Assembly (NCBI GenBank): GCA_002733805.1
Contig: NVXG01000003.1
Span: 7,237 to 71,236 of the forward strand
Direction: 5' to 3'
DNA from: Robiginitomaculum sp.
GTDB taxonomy: Bacteria; Pseudomonadota; Alphaproteobacteria; Caulobacterales; Maricaulaceae
Length of the DNA: 64,000 nucleotides
The stretch's first letter is position 1. Every line of letters begins with the position of its first letter. Below the pieces are notes generated by a model, which saw nothing but the letters and a program-made list of their open reading frames with translations, had not been told where the DNA came from and made no database searches. Position numbers and translations under genes: made by a program. Below are positions 7,772 through 17,576 of this stretch, piece by piece.

Positions 7772-10048
7772 ATGACAGGCAATTCAGATCACGCTCAAAA
7801 TCATAGTTTGGAAACTGGCGCCTGTGCTTCCGCTGACGGGGCCATGTGCGGCGACATCGGTCCGGTTGGCAATCCCGGTGCAGGGGGGCGCAGCTTTCGG
7901 GTAAACGGCCTTGATTGCGCTGAGGAAGTCAGCACCTTGCAAAAGGTACTCGGCCCTCTTTTAGGCGGTGAAGAACATCTTGCCTTTGACGTGCTGAACG
8001 CCCGTATGACCGTGCTGGATACCGGCAAAGCACTGAGTGATGAAGATGTTATCAGTGCGGTCAGAAAAACAGGTATGAGTGCCAGCACCTGGGATGCGCA
8101 AAGCGCCGAGGCAGACCATGCCGCCAATCTGGATCGTCAAAAGCGCTTTACGTTACTTAGTGGCATTTTCTGGGCCGGGGCTCTTGCTTATCACATGGCC
8201 AATACCGGGTTGATTGGCGTTTTGCGTATATTTGAAGGCCATGACAGCAACCCAATGCCATTGGCAGAAATTCTTCTGTTTGCGCTGGCGATTGTGTTTG
8301 GGGCACGCTTTGTTGCCCCCAAGGCATGGTCATCGGCCAGACGATTATCGCCGGATATGAATTTATTGATGGTGATCGCGGTTGGTGGTGCCATTCTGAT
8401 CAACCAGTATTTTGAGGCGGCGACCGTTGCCTTTTTCTTTTCCCTGTCCCTGACGCTGGAAAGCTGGAGTGTCGGGCGTGCCCGCAATGCCGTGGCAAAG
8501 CTGTTGGATTTGGCTCCGCCAACGGCACGGGTGATCCGCGAAGATGGCTCCGAAGAGGAGGTTATGGCCGCAGAAATTGCCATTGGGGATCGCTTTATCG
8601 TTCGCGGTGGTGACCGGATTGCCCTGGATGGCGAGGTGGTGACCGGGGCGGGCGCAGTTAATCAGGCCCCGATCACTGGAGAAAGCGCGCCGGTTTCCAA
8701 AGAGGCCGGTGATGAAGTTTATGCGGGTACAGTCAATGGCGAGGGCACGCTGATTGTCCGGGCGACAAAAATTGCAGGCGACACGGTGCTGGCGCGCATC
8801 ATTCGCATGGTGGGTGATGCTCATTCGCGCCGCGCCCCGGTTGAGCAATGGGTGGCAAAATTTTCCCGTATTTATACGCCAGCCGTGATGGTGCTGGCCA
8901 TTCTGGTTGCCATAGTGCCACCCGTATTGTTGGGCGCGGCGTGGAATTTCTGGTTCTATAATGCGCTGGTTTTGCTGGTGATTGCCTGCCCGTGCGCACT
9001 GGTCATATCCACGCCAGTGACCATTGTCGCGGCGCTGGCCTCCTCCGCCCGGCAGGGGGTGTTGATCAAGGGCGGGGCCTATATTGAAATTCCATCCCGG
9101 TTAGATGTGCTGGCGCTCGACAAGACGGGCACCATCACCAAGGGTGAACCCGAAATGGTGGGGATTTACCCTTTAAATGGCACGGACGAGGATACGCTGT
9201 TGGCCAGCGCCGCCGCCCTGGAGGCGCGCTCATCCCATCCTCTGGCCATGGCAATCTTGGCGCAGGCGGAAACCGGGGGCGTTACTTATAAAGCAGCAGA
9301 AGACGTTACCATCGTGCCCGGGCGCGGTGTAACGGGCCGCCATGGTAAGGCTGAGCTGTGGCTGGGATCGCCCCGTTATGCCGATGAGCGCGGGGTCGGT
9401 GGGCAAATTTCTGCGGCCTTGTTAGCCAAGATCGAAGAGTGCGGCGAAACGGTGGTGGTCGTTGGCGAGGGTGACAAGGCGCTTGGCCTGATTGCTCTTG
9501 CCGACGCGATCCGGCCGGATGCCAAACGGCTGGTGGCGGATCTGCATGCTTTGGGGGTCAAGAAACTGGTGATGCTGACCGGCGATAATGCCCGGGCCGC
9601 CAATACAGTTGCCCGGGCCGTTGGTATAGATGAAGTCCATGCAGAATTACTGCCTGAAGACAAGGTTGCGGTCATCGAAACGCTGATCACTCAATACCCG
9701 GTGGTAGCAATGATCGGAGATGGGGTAAACGACGCCCCGGCTATGGCTCGGGCCAGTTTTGCCATTGCCATGGGGGCGGTTGGCTCTGATGCAGCGATTG
9801 AAACCGCCGATATTGCCTTGATGACCGATGACATTGGCAAACTGCCCTGGCTGGTTAAACATTCGCGGCGCACCATGGTCATTATTCGCCAGAATATCGG
9901 CTTGTCCCTAGCGGTGAAGGCGGTGTTCGCTATCCTGACGGCATTTGGACTGGCCTCTATGTGGGGGGCGATTGCCGCCGATGTCGGGGTTTCATTGATA
10001 GTCGTGGCGAATGCCTTGCGCATGTTGGGGCGGACGAAGGTAATTTGA
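7772..10048 (+). CDS. Zn/Cd/Pb-exporting P1B-type ATPase (ZntA/CadA type)
   Basis: This 758-residue ATPase has a Cys/His-bearing N-terminal tail and an HMA-like domain whose motif is GLDCAEE (~47-53), the acidic variant of Zn/Cd pumps. The membrane metal site CPC is at ~405, the phosphorylation site DKTGT at ~450, and MIGDGVNDAPA is near 650. In the last helices a conserved Lys (LAVKAVFA) and the DVG aspartate match the P1B-2 (Zn2+/Cd2+/Pb2+) signature rather than copper pumps. It exports divalent metal to the periplasm and is driven by the MerR-type promoter at 7708. Confidence 0.92.
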   Translation: MTGNSDHAQNHSLETGACASADGAMCGDIGPVGNPGAGGRSFRVNGLDCAEEVSTLQKVLGPLLGGEEHLAFDVLNARMTVLDTGKALSDEDVISAVRKTGMSASTWDAQSAEADHAANLDRQKRFTLLSGIFWAGALAYHMANTGLIGVLRIFEGHDSNPMPLAEILLFALAIVFGARFVAPKAWSSARRLSPDMNLLMVIAVGGAILINQYFEAATVAFFFSLSLTLESWSVGRARNAVAKLLDLAPPTARVIREDGSEEEVMAAEIAIGDRFIVRGGDRIALDGEVVTGAGAVNQAPITGESAPVSKEAGDEVYAGTVNGEGTLIVRATKIAGDTVLARIIRMVGDAHSRRAPVEQWVAKFSRIYTPAVMVLAILVAIVPPVLLGAAWNFWFYNALVLLVIACPCALVISTPVTIVAALASSARQGVLIKGGAYIEIPSRLDVLALDKTGTITKGEPEMVGIYPLNGTDEDTLLASAAALEARSSHPLAMAILAQAETGGVTYKAAEDVTIVPGRGVTGRHGKAELWLGSPRYADERGVGGQISAALLAKIEECGETVVVVGEGDKALGLIALADAIRPDAKRLVADLHALGVKKLVMLTGDNARAANTVARAVGIDEVHAELLPEDKVAVIETLITQYPVVAMIGDGVNDAPAMARASFAIAMGAVGSDAAIETADIALMTDDIGKLPWLVKHSRRTMVIIRQNIGLSLAVKAVFAILTAFGLASMWGAIAADVGVSLIVVANALRMLGRTKVI

Positions 10049-10087
10049 TCATTGCCATTGGACGGTTACGGGCGCAATGAGACTTTT

Positions 10088-11200
10088 ATGAAGAAAATTG
10101 CCAGAATTATCCATAAAACCATCACAGGTTTCACTATCCTGTGGCCAGTGTTTCTGTGGGGCGCATCAGCCCTGAATGCGTCAGCGCACGGCGGGGAATA
10201 TCTGGCCAACGAGACGGCGTGGTTGCACTGGAACCTGACCCCGGAAATGATGGTTACCAGCGTGCTGGTGCTGATTGTATATTGGCGCGGTATGGCCCGG
10301 CGAAGGCATGTGCTTAATCCGCCTTCGGTGTGGCGCCATGTATCGTTCTTTGCGGGCATAGCGGTGGTTTTTCTGGCCCTGCAATCACCCATAGACCCCA
10401 TTGCGGAGCGTCTGTTTTCTGTCCACCAAATACAGCACCTTCTTCTGAGAATGCTGGGGCCGATGCTGATCACCTTGTCCTGGCCGCAAGGGGTGTTGAT
10501 TGCGGGATTGCCTGTTTCGATCAGACGCCAAGTGTTAGCGCCCACCGTGTCCAATGGGGTTTTGCAATCCGTTTTTCAGTTTTTGAGCCGTGCGCCGGTC
10601 GCTTTTGTGGTATTTTTAACGTCTTTGTATTTTTGGCAAATTCCGATCATTCACAATGCGGCCATTTTAAACGGCGCCCTTCATTATGTGATGCATATCA
10701 CCATGCTGGCGGCGGGTTTGTTATTCTTTTATCTGATGTTTGACCGGCGTGGCTCGCCAGCAGGGATACCTTATCCCGTTCGGATTTTGATGCTGATTGG
10801 AGCGGCTATATCCAATACGCTGATCGGTTCCATCACCACTTTGAAAACTGTGGTTGTATATACGGCCTATGATATTGATGGCCGTCTGTTCGGGCTTACG
10901 CCGCTGGCCGATGAATCCATTGGTGGCTATGTCATGTGGATGCCGGCCAGCATGATGTGTCTGATTGCCATTTTGCTTGTCCTGCATGCCGGCGGCAAAC
11001 AGGAAGAAAGGCATTATGCGAGAAGCACTGAGTGGACGGCATCCAATTCCGCTGCCCTTGCATATCCGGAAACCGCAGAGGAGCTGCGCATCAAAGTAAA
11101 AACCGTTAACAGGTCAATGGGTCTGACGTTGGCGATGGTCTCGGCAAGCATGTTCATACTCGCGCTTTCAACGGTTATCGCGATCCACGTTTTGTTTTAA
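10088..11200 (+). CDS. Cytochrome c oxidase assembly factor CtaG, caa3-type family
   Basis: This multi-pass protein of about 370 residues matches the caa3_CtaG family: the motif HWNLTPEM after an N-terminal signal/TM, then repeated His-containing helices (HQIQHLLLRMLGP, LHYVMHITMLAAGLLFF) and LADESIGGYVMWMP. The ATG at 10088 starts directly before the signal-like helix; a TTG at 10052 would also be in frame. It follows the ATPase by 39 bp and is probably co-transcribed. The family is linked to CuA insertion into oxidase; here it may help handle periplasmic copper. Confidence 0.85.
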   Translation: MKKIARIIHKTITGFTILWPVFLWGASALNASAHGGEYLANETAWLHWNLTPEMMVTSVLVLIVYWRGMARRRHVLNPPSVWRHVSFFAGIAVVFLALQSPIDPIAERLFSVHQIQHLLLRMLGPMLITLSWPQGVLIAGLPVSIRRQVLAPTVSNGVLQSVFQFLSRAPVAFVVFLTSLYFWQIPIIHNAAILNGALHYVMHITMLAAGLLFFYLMFDRRGSPAGIPYPVRILMLIGAAISNTLIGSITTLKTVVVYTAYDIDGRLFGLTPLADESIGGYVMWMPASMMCLIAILLVLHAGGKQEERHYARSTEWTASNSAALAYPETAEELRIKVKTVNRSMGLTLAMVSASMFILALSTVIAIHVLF

Positions 11201-11209
11201 CCTCGGGCT

Positions 11210-11253
11210 GCCTTCAGCACCATCATGACATAATGCCCTTTGATGCTGAAGGC
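11210..11253. terminator. Stem-loop between convergent genes, possible bidirectional terminator
   Basis: GCCTTCAGCA (11210-11219) pairs with TGCTGAAGGC (11244-11253) over 10 bp with a 24-nt loop. It sits exactly between the ends of ctaG (+) and the PII-like gene (-). No long T-run follows on either side, so termination may be Rho-assisted. Confidence 0.45.
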
Positions 11254-11265
11254 CTCCTGGGGGCG

Positions 11266-11574
11266 CTAGATACGATGTCGGCTTTCGATTTCGCTGACAT
11301 AAATACAACCTGAATCTTCCTGACCCGTCTTGGCATTTTCACGGATCAGGGTGACAGCCTCTTGCAAGCGATCGCTGTCACAGACCAGTTCCAGTTTCAC
11401 CTCACTCAGCACGCGCGCGCCAAATTCGGTAGAAAATTCCTGATCTGCGGTTTCCAGTGTTTGCAAGACCTGTTTGACATCCACCAAGGTGAAATGACCA
11501 AAACCGGCCTTACGCAAGGCCCGGACAACATCAGCCGCCCGGTTCCTGTGGATATAGGCTTTTATTTCTTTCAT
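11266..11574 (-). CDS. PII-like signalling protein linked to RND metal efflux
   Basis: This 102-residue protein begins MKEIKAYIHRNRAADVVRAL and ends with a GCIYVSEIE strand, the layout of PII/GlnB-like trimers (cf. G-x-I-F-V of GlnB), but it lacks the T-loop uridylylation tyrosine context. Similar PII-like proteins are encoded next to CzcA/CusA pumps in many proteobacteria. The start overlaps the pump stop by 4 bp (ATGA), so it is translationally coupled. It probably senses a nucleotide or metal and tunes the pump; the ligand is unknown. Confidence 0.8.
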   Translation of the reverse strand: MKEIKAYIHRNRAADVVRALRKAGFGHFTLVDVKQVLQTLETADQEFSTEFGARVLSEVKLELVCDSDRLQEAVTLIRENAKTGQEDSGCIYVSEIESRHRI

Positions 11575-14500
11575 GATTGCGCCTCCCTTTTGGCGATTTG
11601 TTTATGTTCCAGGCGGGTCTCCATCCACTCGTAAATCACCGGCAATAGCAGCAGAGTCAGCAAGGTTGAGGTGATCAACCCGCCCACCACGACGGCGGCC
11701 AGCGGACGCTGGGTTTCAGCCCCGACGCCGCTGGACAGCAGCATGGGGATGAGGCCCAAAATGGCCACACTGGCCGTCATCATCACCGGACGCAGGCGCA
11801 TTTCAGCGCCTTTTCGAACCGCCTCGGCAATGCTGAGGCCCTTATCGCGCAGCTCATTGATAAAGCTGATCAACACAATGCCGTTCAGCATGGCCACCCC
11901 AAAGACCGCAATAAACCCGATGGCAGAAGGCACCGACAGGTATTGGCCGCTGATGAAAAGCGCCACCAGACCACCAATGGTGGCAAAGGGCACATTGGCG
12001 ATAATCAAAGCGGCAAAGCGCAAGGAATTAAACGCCGTATAGAGCAGCACAAAGATAAAGAAGATGGTCACCGGCACGATGACGCCCAGCTTCTTCATGG
12101 CCCGTTGCTGGTTCTCAAAGGCACCGCCCCATTCGATCCAGTATCCCGGCGGGATGTCCACCTTCTGTTCAATGGCCGTGTTGGCATCCTTGACAAAGCT
12201 GTCCACATCGCGTCCGCGCACATCCATCTGGATCACCGCATAGCGTTGCAATTGCTCACGCCGGATAAAGGAATACCCCTCCGCTGTGGTAATCTTGGCC
12301 ACCCGCTTTAAGGGCACGATCGCGCCGGTGCCTGTCCGCAAGGGAATATTGCCAATGTCCTCTACCGAGGCCTTGGAGGCATCGTTCAGCCGGGCCGTGA
12401 TGTCAAAGCGCTTAACGCCATCAATCAAGGTGCTAACCGGCTCGTTACCAATGCCGGTGCGGACCAGTTCCAGCACGTCGTCGGCGTTCATGCCATAACG
12501 GGCCAGCGCCTCACGATCCACCGTAATGCGAATTTGCGGCTTGCCGATATTGGCCTCCAGCGACAGATCTGCCGCGCCCGGCACTTCGGCAATGGCGTTC
12601 TTGATTTCTTCACTCAGACGATCAAGCTCGGACAGGTCTTCCCCATAGAGCTTGGCCGCCAGTGTAGCGCGCACGCCCGAGATCAACTCTTCGACGCGCA
12701 TCTGGATCGGCTGGGTAAAGGCAATGACTGAGGTCGGCGCCACCACTTCCAGCTTTTCACGCATTTCATCGGCCAGATGTTCAAAGGATCGTTTTTCCGG
12801 CCAATCTTTTTGCGGCTTCAATGCTGTGTACACCTCCATATAGTTGACATCCGCCGTTTCGCCTTTTTCGGCGCGGCCAATCATGGCGACTGTGGTTTCC
12901 ACCTCCGGAAAGGCACTGAGCGCATTTTCAATATCCTTGGATATTTTAATCGACTGATCCAGCGAAGTGGAGGGAATAGAGGTCACCCGCCACATGATCG
13001 AGCCTTCCTGAAGCTGGGGCATAAACTCCTTGCCCAGAAACGGAAAGAGACCCAATGAGGCAATCAGCAACACCACCGCACTGGTGACAACCACGGCTTT
13101 GCGTCTTAAGCCAAAGGCCAGAAGCGGCAGATAACCTTTTTTCAGCCAGCGGACCAAAAAGGTGTCCTTTTCCGCTTTGGGTTTGAGAATTAAAGACGCC
13201 AGCACAGGGATGACTGTCAGGGTCAGCAACATGGAGCCAGCCATGGCAAAGCTGATGTTAAAGGCCATCGGCTTGAAAAGCTTGCCTTCCAGACCGTCGA
13301 GCGTGAAAAGCGGCATAAACACGATAATGATAATGCCAATGGCAAAGCTGACCGGGTTTGCCACTTCGCGCGCTGCGGTCAGAACCGCAGCCGTTCGATT
13401 AACCGGGCCATCGCCTTCGGATTTTCGCTCGGCCATGATGCGAAACGAGTTCTCCACCATCACCACAGCGCCATCGACCATCATACCAATACCGATGGCC
13501 AGACCCGCCAGCGACATCAAATTAGCCGAGAGGCCCATCAGATCCATAAAAATAAAGGCGATCAGCATGGCTAGCGGCAAAGCGGTGATCACCACCAAAG
13601 CCGAGCGCAACTCGCCCAAAAACAAAAAGAGCACAATGGCCACCAGAATGGAGCCTTCAATCAAGGCCCGTTCGGCGGTGCCAACGGCTTTTTCTACCAG
13701 CTCGGTACGGTCATAAATGGGTTTGATGACCATGCCTTCGGGCAAAGCGCTCTCTACAATGTCGAGCTTTTCCTTGACGTTATCGACCACCGCCTTGGCG
13801 TTTTCGCCAATACGCGACAGGGCCATGCCCAAGACGACTTCTTTGCCATCACGGGTCACCGCGCCAAAGCGCAAAGCCGGGGCCTGAACAATATTGGCAA
13901 CATCACGCAAATAGACAGGCGTGCCATCGGCAACCTTGACGACAATATCGCCTATATCATGCTCGTCTTTGACCAGCCCAAGGCCACGCACCAGATACTG
14001 TTCCGGTCCGCGATCAATATACTGGCCACCAACTTGACGATTATTGACTTTCAACGCCTCCATGACTTGCTTGAAGCCAAGGTCATATTTGATCAGTTTC
14101 AAAGGATCAATCTGTACTTGAAACTGTCGTTCTTGCCCGCCCCATGACATGACATCATCAACTCCGGGTGCGGTGCGCAAGATCAGGCGGACATTCCAGT
14201 CCTGAACGGTACGTAAATCCATATCGGTAATGTCGGCGTTCAGCTTTTCATCGGCCCGTTCCAGGGTGTACCAAAACACCTGGCCAAGGCCGGATGTGTT
14301 TGGTCCCATTTCCGGGGTGCCATAGCCTTCAGGGATGCGGTCGGCCACCTCAGCTAGACGTTCCATCACCAGACGGCGGGCAAAATAAATGTCCATATTG
14401 TCTTCAAAATAGACCGCCACATAAGAGAGGCCAAACAGACTGACCGAACGGATTTCCTGCACGTCGGGCAAGCCCGCCATGCCCGATTCTACTGGGAAAG

Positions 14501-14696
14501 TAAGAAGTTGTTCCACATCTTCTGCGGCCAGGCCTGGGGATTCGGTGTAGATATTGACCTGTACCGGAGTTACATCGGGAAAGGCATCAATGGGAATAGT
14601 GGTCACGGCACGCCAGCCCAAAAAGCCAACGACACCAAACGCGATCAGCACCAGAACTTTGTACTGGAGCGAAAATTCAACAAGTTTATTTAACAT
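11571..14696 (-). CDS. Heavy-metal efflux RND inner-membrane pump (CzcA/CusA family)
   Basis: This 1041-residue RND protein has the expected length, with two sets of TM helices and two large periplasmic loops. The TM4 signature reads AIGIGMMVDGAVVMVEN with the proton-relay D408. CzcA pumps for Zn/Co have D-F-G six residues before this Asp, whereas here it is Gly, as in more CusA-like members, yet the following DGA is CzcA-like. Substrate is therefore uncertain; the CxxC protein and PII partner favour divalent cations. It lies in the operon 18127 to 11266. Confidence 0.93.
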   Translation of the reverse strand: MLNKLVEFSLQYKVLVLIAFGVVGFLGWRAVTTIPIDAFPDVTPVQVNIYTESPGLAAEDVEQLLTFPVESGMAGLPDVQEIRSVSLFGLSYVAVYFEDNMDIYFARRLVMERLAEVADRIPEGYGTPEMGPNTSGLGQVFWYTLERADEKLNADITDMDLRTVQDWNVRLILRTAPGVDDVMSWGGQERQFQVQIDPLKLIKYDLGFKQVMEALKVNNRQVGGQYIDRGPEQYLVRGLGLVKDEHDIGDIVVKVADGTPVYLRDVANIVQAPALRFGAVTRDGKEVVLGMALSRIGENAKAVVDNVKEKLDIVESALPEGMVIKPIYDRTELVEKAVGTAERALIEGSILVAIVLFLFLGELRSALVVITALPLAMLIAFIFMDLMGLSANLMSLAGLAIGIGMMVDGAVVMVENSFRIMAERKSEGDGPVNRTAAVLTAAREVANPVSFAIGIIIIVFMPLFTLDGLEGKLFKPMAFNISFAMAGSMLLTLTVIPVLASLILKPKAEKDTFLVRWLKKGYLPLLAFGLRRKAVVVTSAVVLLIASLGLFPFLGKEFMPQLQEGSIMWRVTSIPSTSLDQSIKISKDIENALSAFPEVETTVAMIGRAEKGETADVNYMEVYTALKPQKDWPEKRSFEHLADEMREKLEVVAPTSVIAFTQPIQMRVEELISGVRATLAAKLYGEDLSELDRLSEEIKNAIAEVPGAADLSLEANIGKPQIRITVDREALARYGMNADDVLELVRTGIGNEPVSTLIDGVKRFDITARLNDASKASVEDIGNIPLRTGTGAIVPLKRVAKITTAEGYSFIRREQLQRYAVIQMDVRGRDVDSFVKDANTAIEQKVDIPPGYWIEWGGAFENQQRAMKKLGVIVPVTIFFIFVLLYTAFNSLRFAALIIANVPFATIGGLVALFISGQYLSVPSAIGFIAVFGVAMLNGIVLISFINELRDKGLSIAEAVRKGAEMRLRPVMMTASVAILGLIPMLLSSGVGAETQRPLAAVVVGGLITSTLLTLLLLPVIYEWMETRLEHKQIAKREAQS

Positions 14697-14705
14697 AATT
14701 GGTTC

Positions 14706-15839
14706 CTAGTGCTCGTCGCCAATGGAAGATTTCAGGATCATGGATTTGAGAAAGAAAACCTGACTGATGGCGATTTCATCACCAGCTTTCAGTCCGCTCT
14801 TTATCTCGATCCACTCGCCATAGGTCGTGCCCAATAAAACCGGCACGGGGGTCAGCTCATCGTCTTTCAGCAGAAATACTTGTGATGACCCGTCCATTAG
14901 GGTCACTGCATTTTGAGGAATCGCGAGCAGGGGTTGGGTTTTTCCAGTTTGGATGATCGCGGTTACAAATTGCCCAGCGTGCAAACTATCATTGATGTTC
15001 TCAACAGAAACCCGTGCAGAAAGTGTCCGAGTCGCCTCATCCACTTGGTGGCGCAATTGCAATACAATCGCTGGATATTCAGAGCCGTCACTGGTCTGGA
15101 TACGGGCTGGTGTGCCGGGTTGAATTCGCGTGCTTTGCCCGGCAGACAATCTAGCATCAACCCAAACCGAAGTTTCATCCGAAATCTCGAACAATACCCG
15201 GCCCGGTTCGACAAACTCTCCAGCAACAAAATTATCACGCATGATGGTACCGTCCTGTTTGGCATACAGAGCAAATGCTCCAATTGCTTTGGAGGCGTCG
15301 CCGCTAGCCACCAATTTTGAGGTGGCACTGGCGCTCATGCCAAATGCCCGTACTTTGGCTCGAGCCTGCTGTGCGGCCACTTGCGCTTCGACAAAACGGC
15401 GATCTGAAACCACCTTGCGGCCCAGATTCTCGACACGCTTCCATTCACGCGCCGTGACAATCAGGTTTCCTTGGGCTTCGGCCATTTGCACACTGGACAA
15501 GGTGACCAATTTGTCACCGACCTTAACCGGGTCACCCAGCCGAACGTGACGGATGAGCACTTGTGCTGGAATGCGCGGTGTGACTTCGCTGGTCTGATAT
15601 AAGTTCAGGCCGACTTCACCCGGTGCACTCAAACTTTCGAATAGCTCTTTGCGAACAAGCTTGATGGTTTCCACTCCTTGCCGTTCGCGATCTGCGGCGG
15701 TCATCCGAACGAGGTTTTCCGCGTGCTCGTCGCCATGTTCCTCTTCTGCTTTCACTGCATTGGTAAACAGAATTGGCGTGGTCAGAATTAATACTGTTGC
15801 ACACAGCACTACTTTTTTGATGTTGCGTTGGAACGTCAT
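14706..15839 (-). CDS. RND periplasmic adaptor (CzcB/CusB family)
   Basis: This membrane-fusion protein of about 377 residues has an N-terminal signal (MTFQRNIKKVVLC..., processed near VKA-EEE), an acidic/His-rich EEEHGDEHAE stretch that may bind metal, a coiled-coil/lipoyl region, and a beta-barrel domain. The start at 15839 overlaps the outer-membrane gene stop as ATGA, which decides against the longer frame to 15905. It bridges the RND pump to the TolC-like channel in the periplasm. Confidence 0.92.
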   Translation of the reverse strand: MTFQRNIKKVVLCATVLILTTPILFTNAVKAEEEHGDEHAENLVRMTAADRERQGVETIKLVRKELFESLSAPGEVGLNLYQTSEVTPRIPAQVLIRHVRLGDPVKVGDKLVTLSSVQMAEAQGNLIVTAREWKRVENLGRKVVSDRRFVEAQVAAQQARAKVRAFGMSASATSKLVASGDASKAIGAFALYAKQDGTIMRDNFVAGEFVEPGRVLFEISDETSVWVDARLSAGQSTRIQPGTPARIQTSDGSEYPAIVLQLRHQVDEATRTLSARVSVENINDSLHAGQFVTAIIQTGKTQPLLAIPQNAVTLMDGSSQVFLLKDDELTPVPVLLGTTYGEWIEIKSGLKAGDEIAISQVFFLKSMILKSSIGDEH

Positions 15840-17104
15840 TGGATGGCCTCCAGCCAGATATGAGAAGAATTGGACGCGTCCAGCCATTCGAACCAGGAAG
15901 CCCACAAGGCTCCTTTCAGCTCGAAAGAAGCGGCTTCCGCATCAAAGGTTTGATTGAGTTGAATTAAGTAGGAAACCGCGTCAATTTCGCCGGCTTCCCA
16001 AAGGGTTTTCAGTAACTCTCTTTGCGCTGAAAGTTGTGAAGCTCCGTTTTTCTGCCACTGAATCCAGGCTCGTTGTGATGCGAGCGCCCGTTCTGTTGTC
16101 GAATGTACTTTTGCAGCCAAGAGACGCCGAGTATTGCGGGTTCGTTCTTCAGCTCCAAGCGCTTCTGACCGCGCGGCATCCACACTTTGACTGTAATTGT
16201 TTCGTAGCTGCAAGGGGATTGAAAGGCGTACGCCGAACAAGGTTGCCTGCCCGCCAAATCCATCGCTTTCCTGACCGATACGAAGGCCGATCGTTGGGTC
16301 TGCTTTTCGCATTTTATTGGCCAAAAGGATGCGGCTGCGAAACCCGTCGGTTGTCGCGACAGCGAGCCGAATTTCTGGCAGCGCATCCAGCTGAATATCA
16401 GATCCGGTTAACAGCCCAAATTGCGGCAAGCCAACCAATAAGGGCCAAACTTCTTTTTGTTCGCCGGATAAGGAAGTCAAGCGCTGACGTACGCGAGACA
16501 TGTCAGTCATCACTTGCGCTCTGTCCGCCATCGCCTGTGAAAGTGATAAGTGCGCGGTCAATAACTCAGATTGCGAGAGGTCACCCGCGGTATTGCGGGT
16601 TGAGGCCAATTCCAGAAAGTCTTTGGCCAATCGAATCTTTGCGTTGGCCAATTGCAATTGCTCGAAAACCGATTGGTGAGCAGACAATGCTTGCAGCAAA
16701 CTATTGGCAATGGATTTTTGAACCAGCTGCAATGCCGCTTTGGCGGCTACGACGTCTGCTTTGGCGGTCGCCGACCTAGCACCGCGTTTGCCTGACCAAT
16801 CCAGTGCCTGGGAGATTCCCACGGATTTGGAGGTCGAGTCGGCATCCTCAAACTCGGCTTCCAGTTCAGGGTTATAAATAGATCGGGCTGCGCCATCCGC
16901 GCGGGAAATAGCAGCCTCCAGTTCGGCTTGGGCTGCTGCGATAGATGGGTGCCTTTCCAGCACGGATTGCACAAATCCAGAGATAAGGGGTCTAGAGGAT
17001 TGTGCGGTTATTTGGGACAGTTCTTCGGATGCGGCGATGGGTACGATCAGACCCATTAACCCCATCCATATGGCACCAATTGGTGCCAGAAAATGGATTT
17101 TCAT
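15836..17104 (-). CDS. TolC-family outer-membrane channel (CzcC type)
   Basis: This 422-residue protein has a signal peptide (MKIHFLAPIGAIW...AAS) and two OEP repeats rich in Ala/Gln coiled coil, including the typical ERHPSIAAAQAELEAA helix after the signal and the YNPELEAEFEDAD strand. It forms the outer-membrane exit of the tripartite pump. Its stop overlaps the adaptor start by 4 bp. A 148-bp gap with a hairpin separates it from the upstream CxxC protein. Confidence 0.92.
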   Translation of the reverse strand: MKIHFLAPIGAIWMGLMGLIVPIAASEELSQITAQSSRPLISGFVQSVLERHPSIAAAQAELEAAISRADGAARSIYNPELEAEFEDADSTSKSVGISQALDWSGKRGARSATAKADVVAAKAALQLVQKSIANSLLQALSAHQSVFEQLQLANAKIRLAKDFLELASTRNTAGDLSQSELLTAHLSLSQAMADRAQVMTDMSRVRQRLTSLSGEQKEVWPLLVGLPQFGLLTGSDIQLDALPEIRLAVATTDGFRSRILLANKMRKADPTIGLRIGQESDGFGGQATLFGVRLSIPLQLRNNYSQSVDAARSEALGAEERTRNTRRLLAAKVHSTTERALASQRAWIQWQKNGASQLSAQRELLKTLWEAGEIDAVSYLIQLNQTFDAEAASFELKGALWASWFEWLDASNSSHIWLEAIQ

Positions 17105-17162
17105 TTGATTTCTCTTGATATTGAATTACGTGCCAGTGGCCGCAAAAAGATCAGAAGTTTGA

Positions 17163-17194
17163 CAGATTCCAAGATTCAAAAATGGTGGAATCTG
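17163..17194. other. Intra-operon hairpin upstream of the czcC-like gene
   Basis: CAGATTCCA (17163-17171) pairs with TGGAATCTG (17186-17194), a perfect 9-bp stem with a 14-nt loop in the 148-bp gap of the efflux operon. There is no T-run, so it may be an mRNA processing or stability element rather than a terminator. Confidence 0.4.
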
Positions 17195-17252
17195 ATCTGG
17201 TTAAAGCTATGCGGACCTGCCGCGTAAACGCACCATAGGCCCGAAATAGAAA

Positions 17253-17576
17253 TCAAATATTAGGTGGGTGAAGGATATCTTTGCCAGACTGATCTGGCGG
17301 AACCTGGATGGTGTGGATGGCGGGCGCGCCCTCAATTTCGGGACCACTGATCGTCAGTTTATTAGCCAAAACATACTGGTGTACAACTTGGCAAATATCA
17401 CAGGAAGCTTGTGCGCTCGGCAAAGTCTTGCCAACGGGATTGGTTGAATCCTGAATAGTAGTTTGTTGCTCCGCTTTTTGGTCCAGCGTAAGCAAAGAGT
17501 ATTCGTCAGTTGCAATTCCATGAAATGAAATCGCAAATATGCAAACAATCAGTATTTTTGAAATCAATAGTTTCAT
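17253..17576 (-). CDS. Small exported CxxC protein at the head of the czc-type operon
   Basis: This 107-residue protein has a signal peptide (MKLLISKILIVCIFAISFHG) and a central CDICQ motif (C-x2-C) followed by VVHQYV. Position, size and the Cys pair recall CzcI/DUF2946-like periplasmic proteins next to Czc pumps, which are thought to bind or sense metal, but the similarity is too weak for a firm family. The start overlaps the methyltransferase-family gene stop by 4 bp. Confidence 0.65.
   Translation of the reverse strand: MKLLISKILIVCIFAISFHGIATDEYSLLTLDQKAEQQTTIQDSTNPVGKTLPSAQASCDICQVVHQYVLANKLTISGPEIEGAPAIHTIQVPPDQSGKDILHPPNI

Noticed and set aside
7539-7775. 78-codon plus frame ending at the Zn/Cd ATPase start
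   Set aside because: It covers the MerR-type promoter and lacks an RBS; the promoter reading is better supported.
13162-13716. 184-codon plus frame opposite the RND pump
   Set aside because: Antisense shadow of conserved TM helices; the real gene on the other strand is unambiguous.
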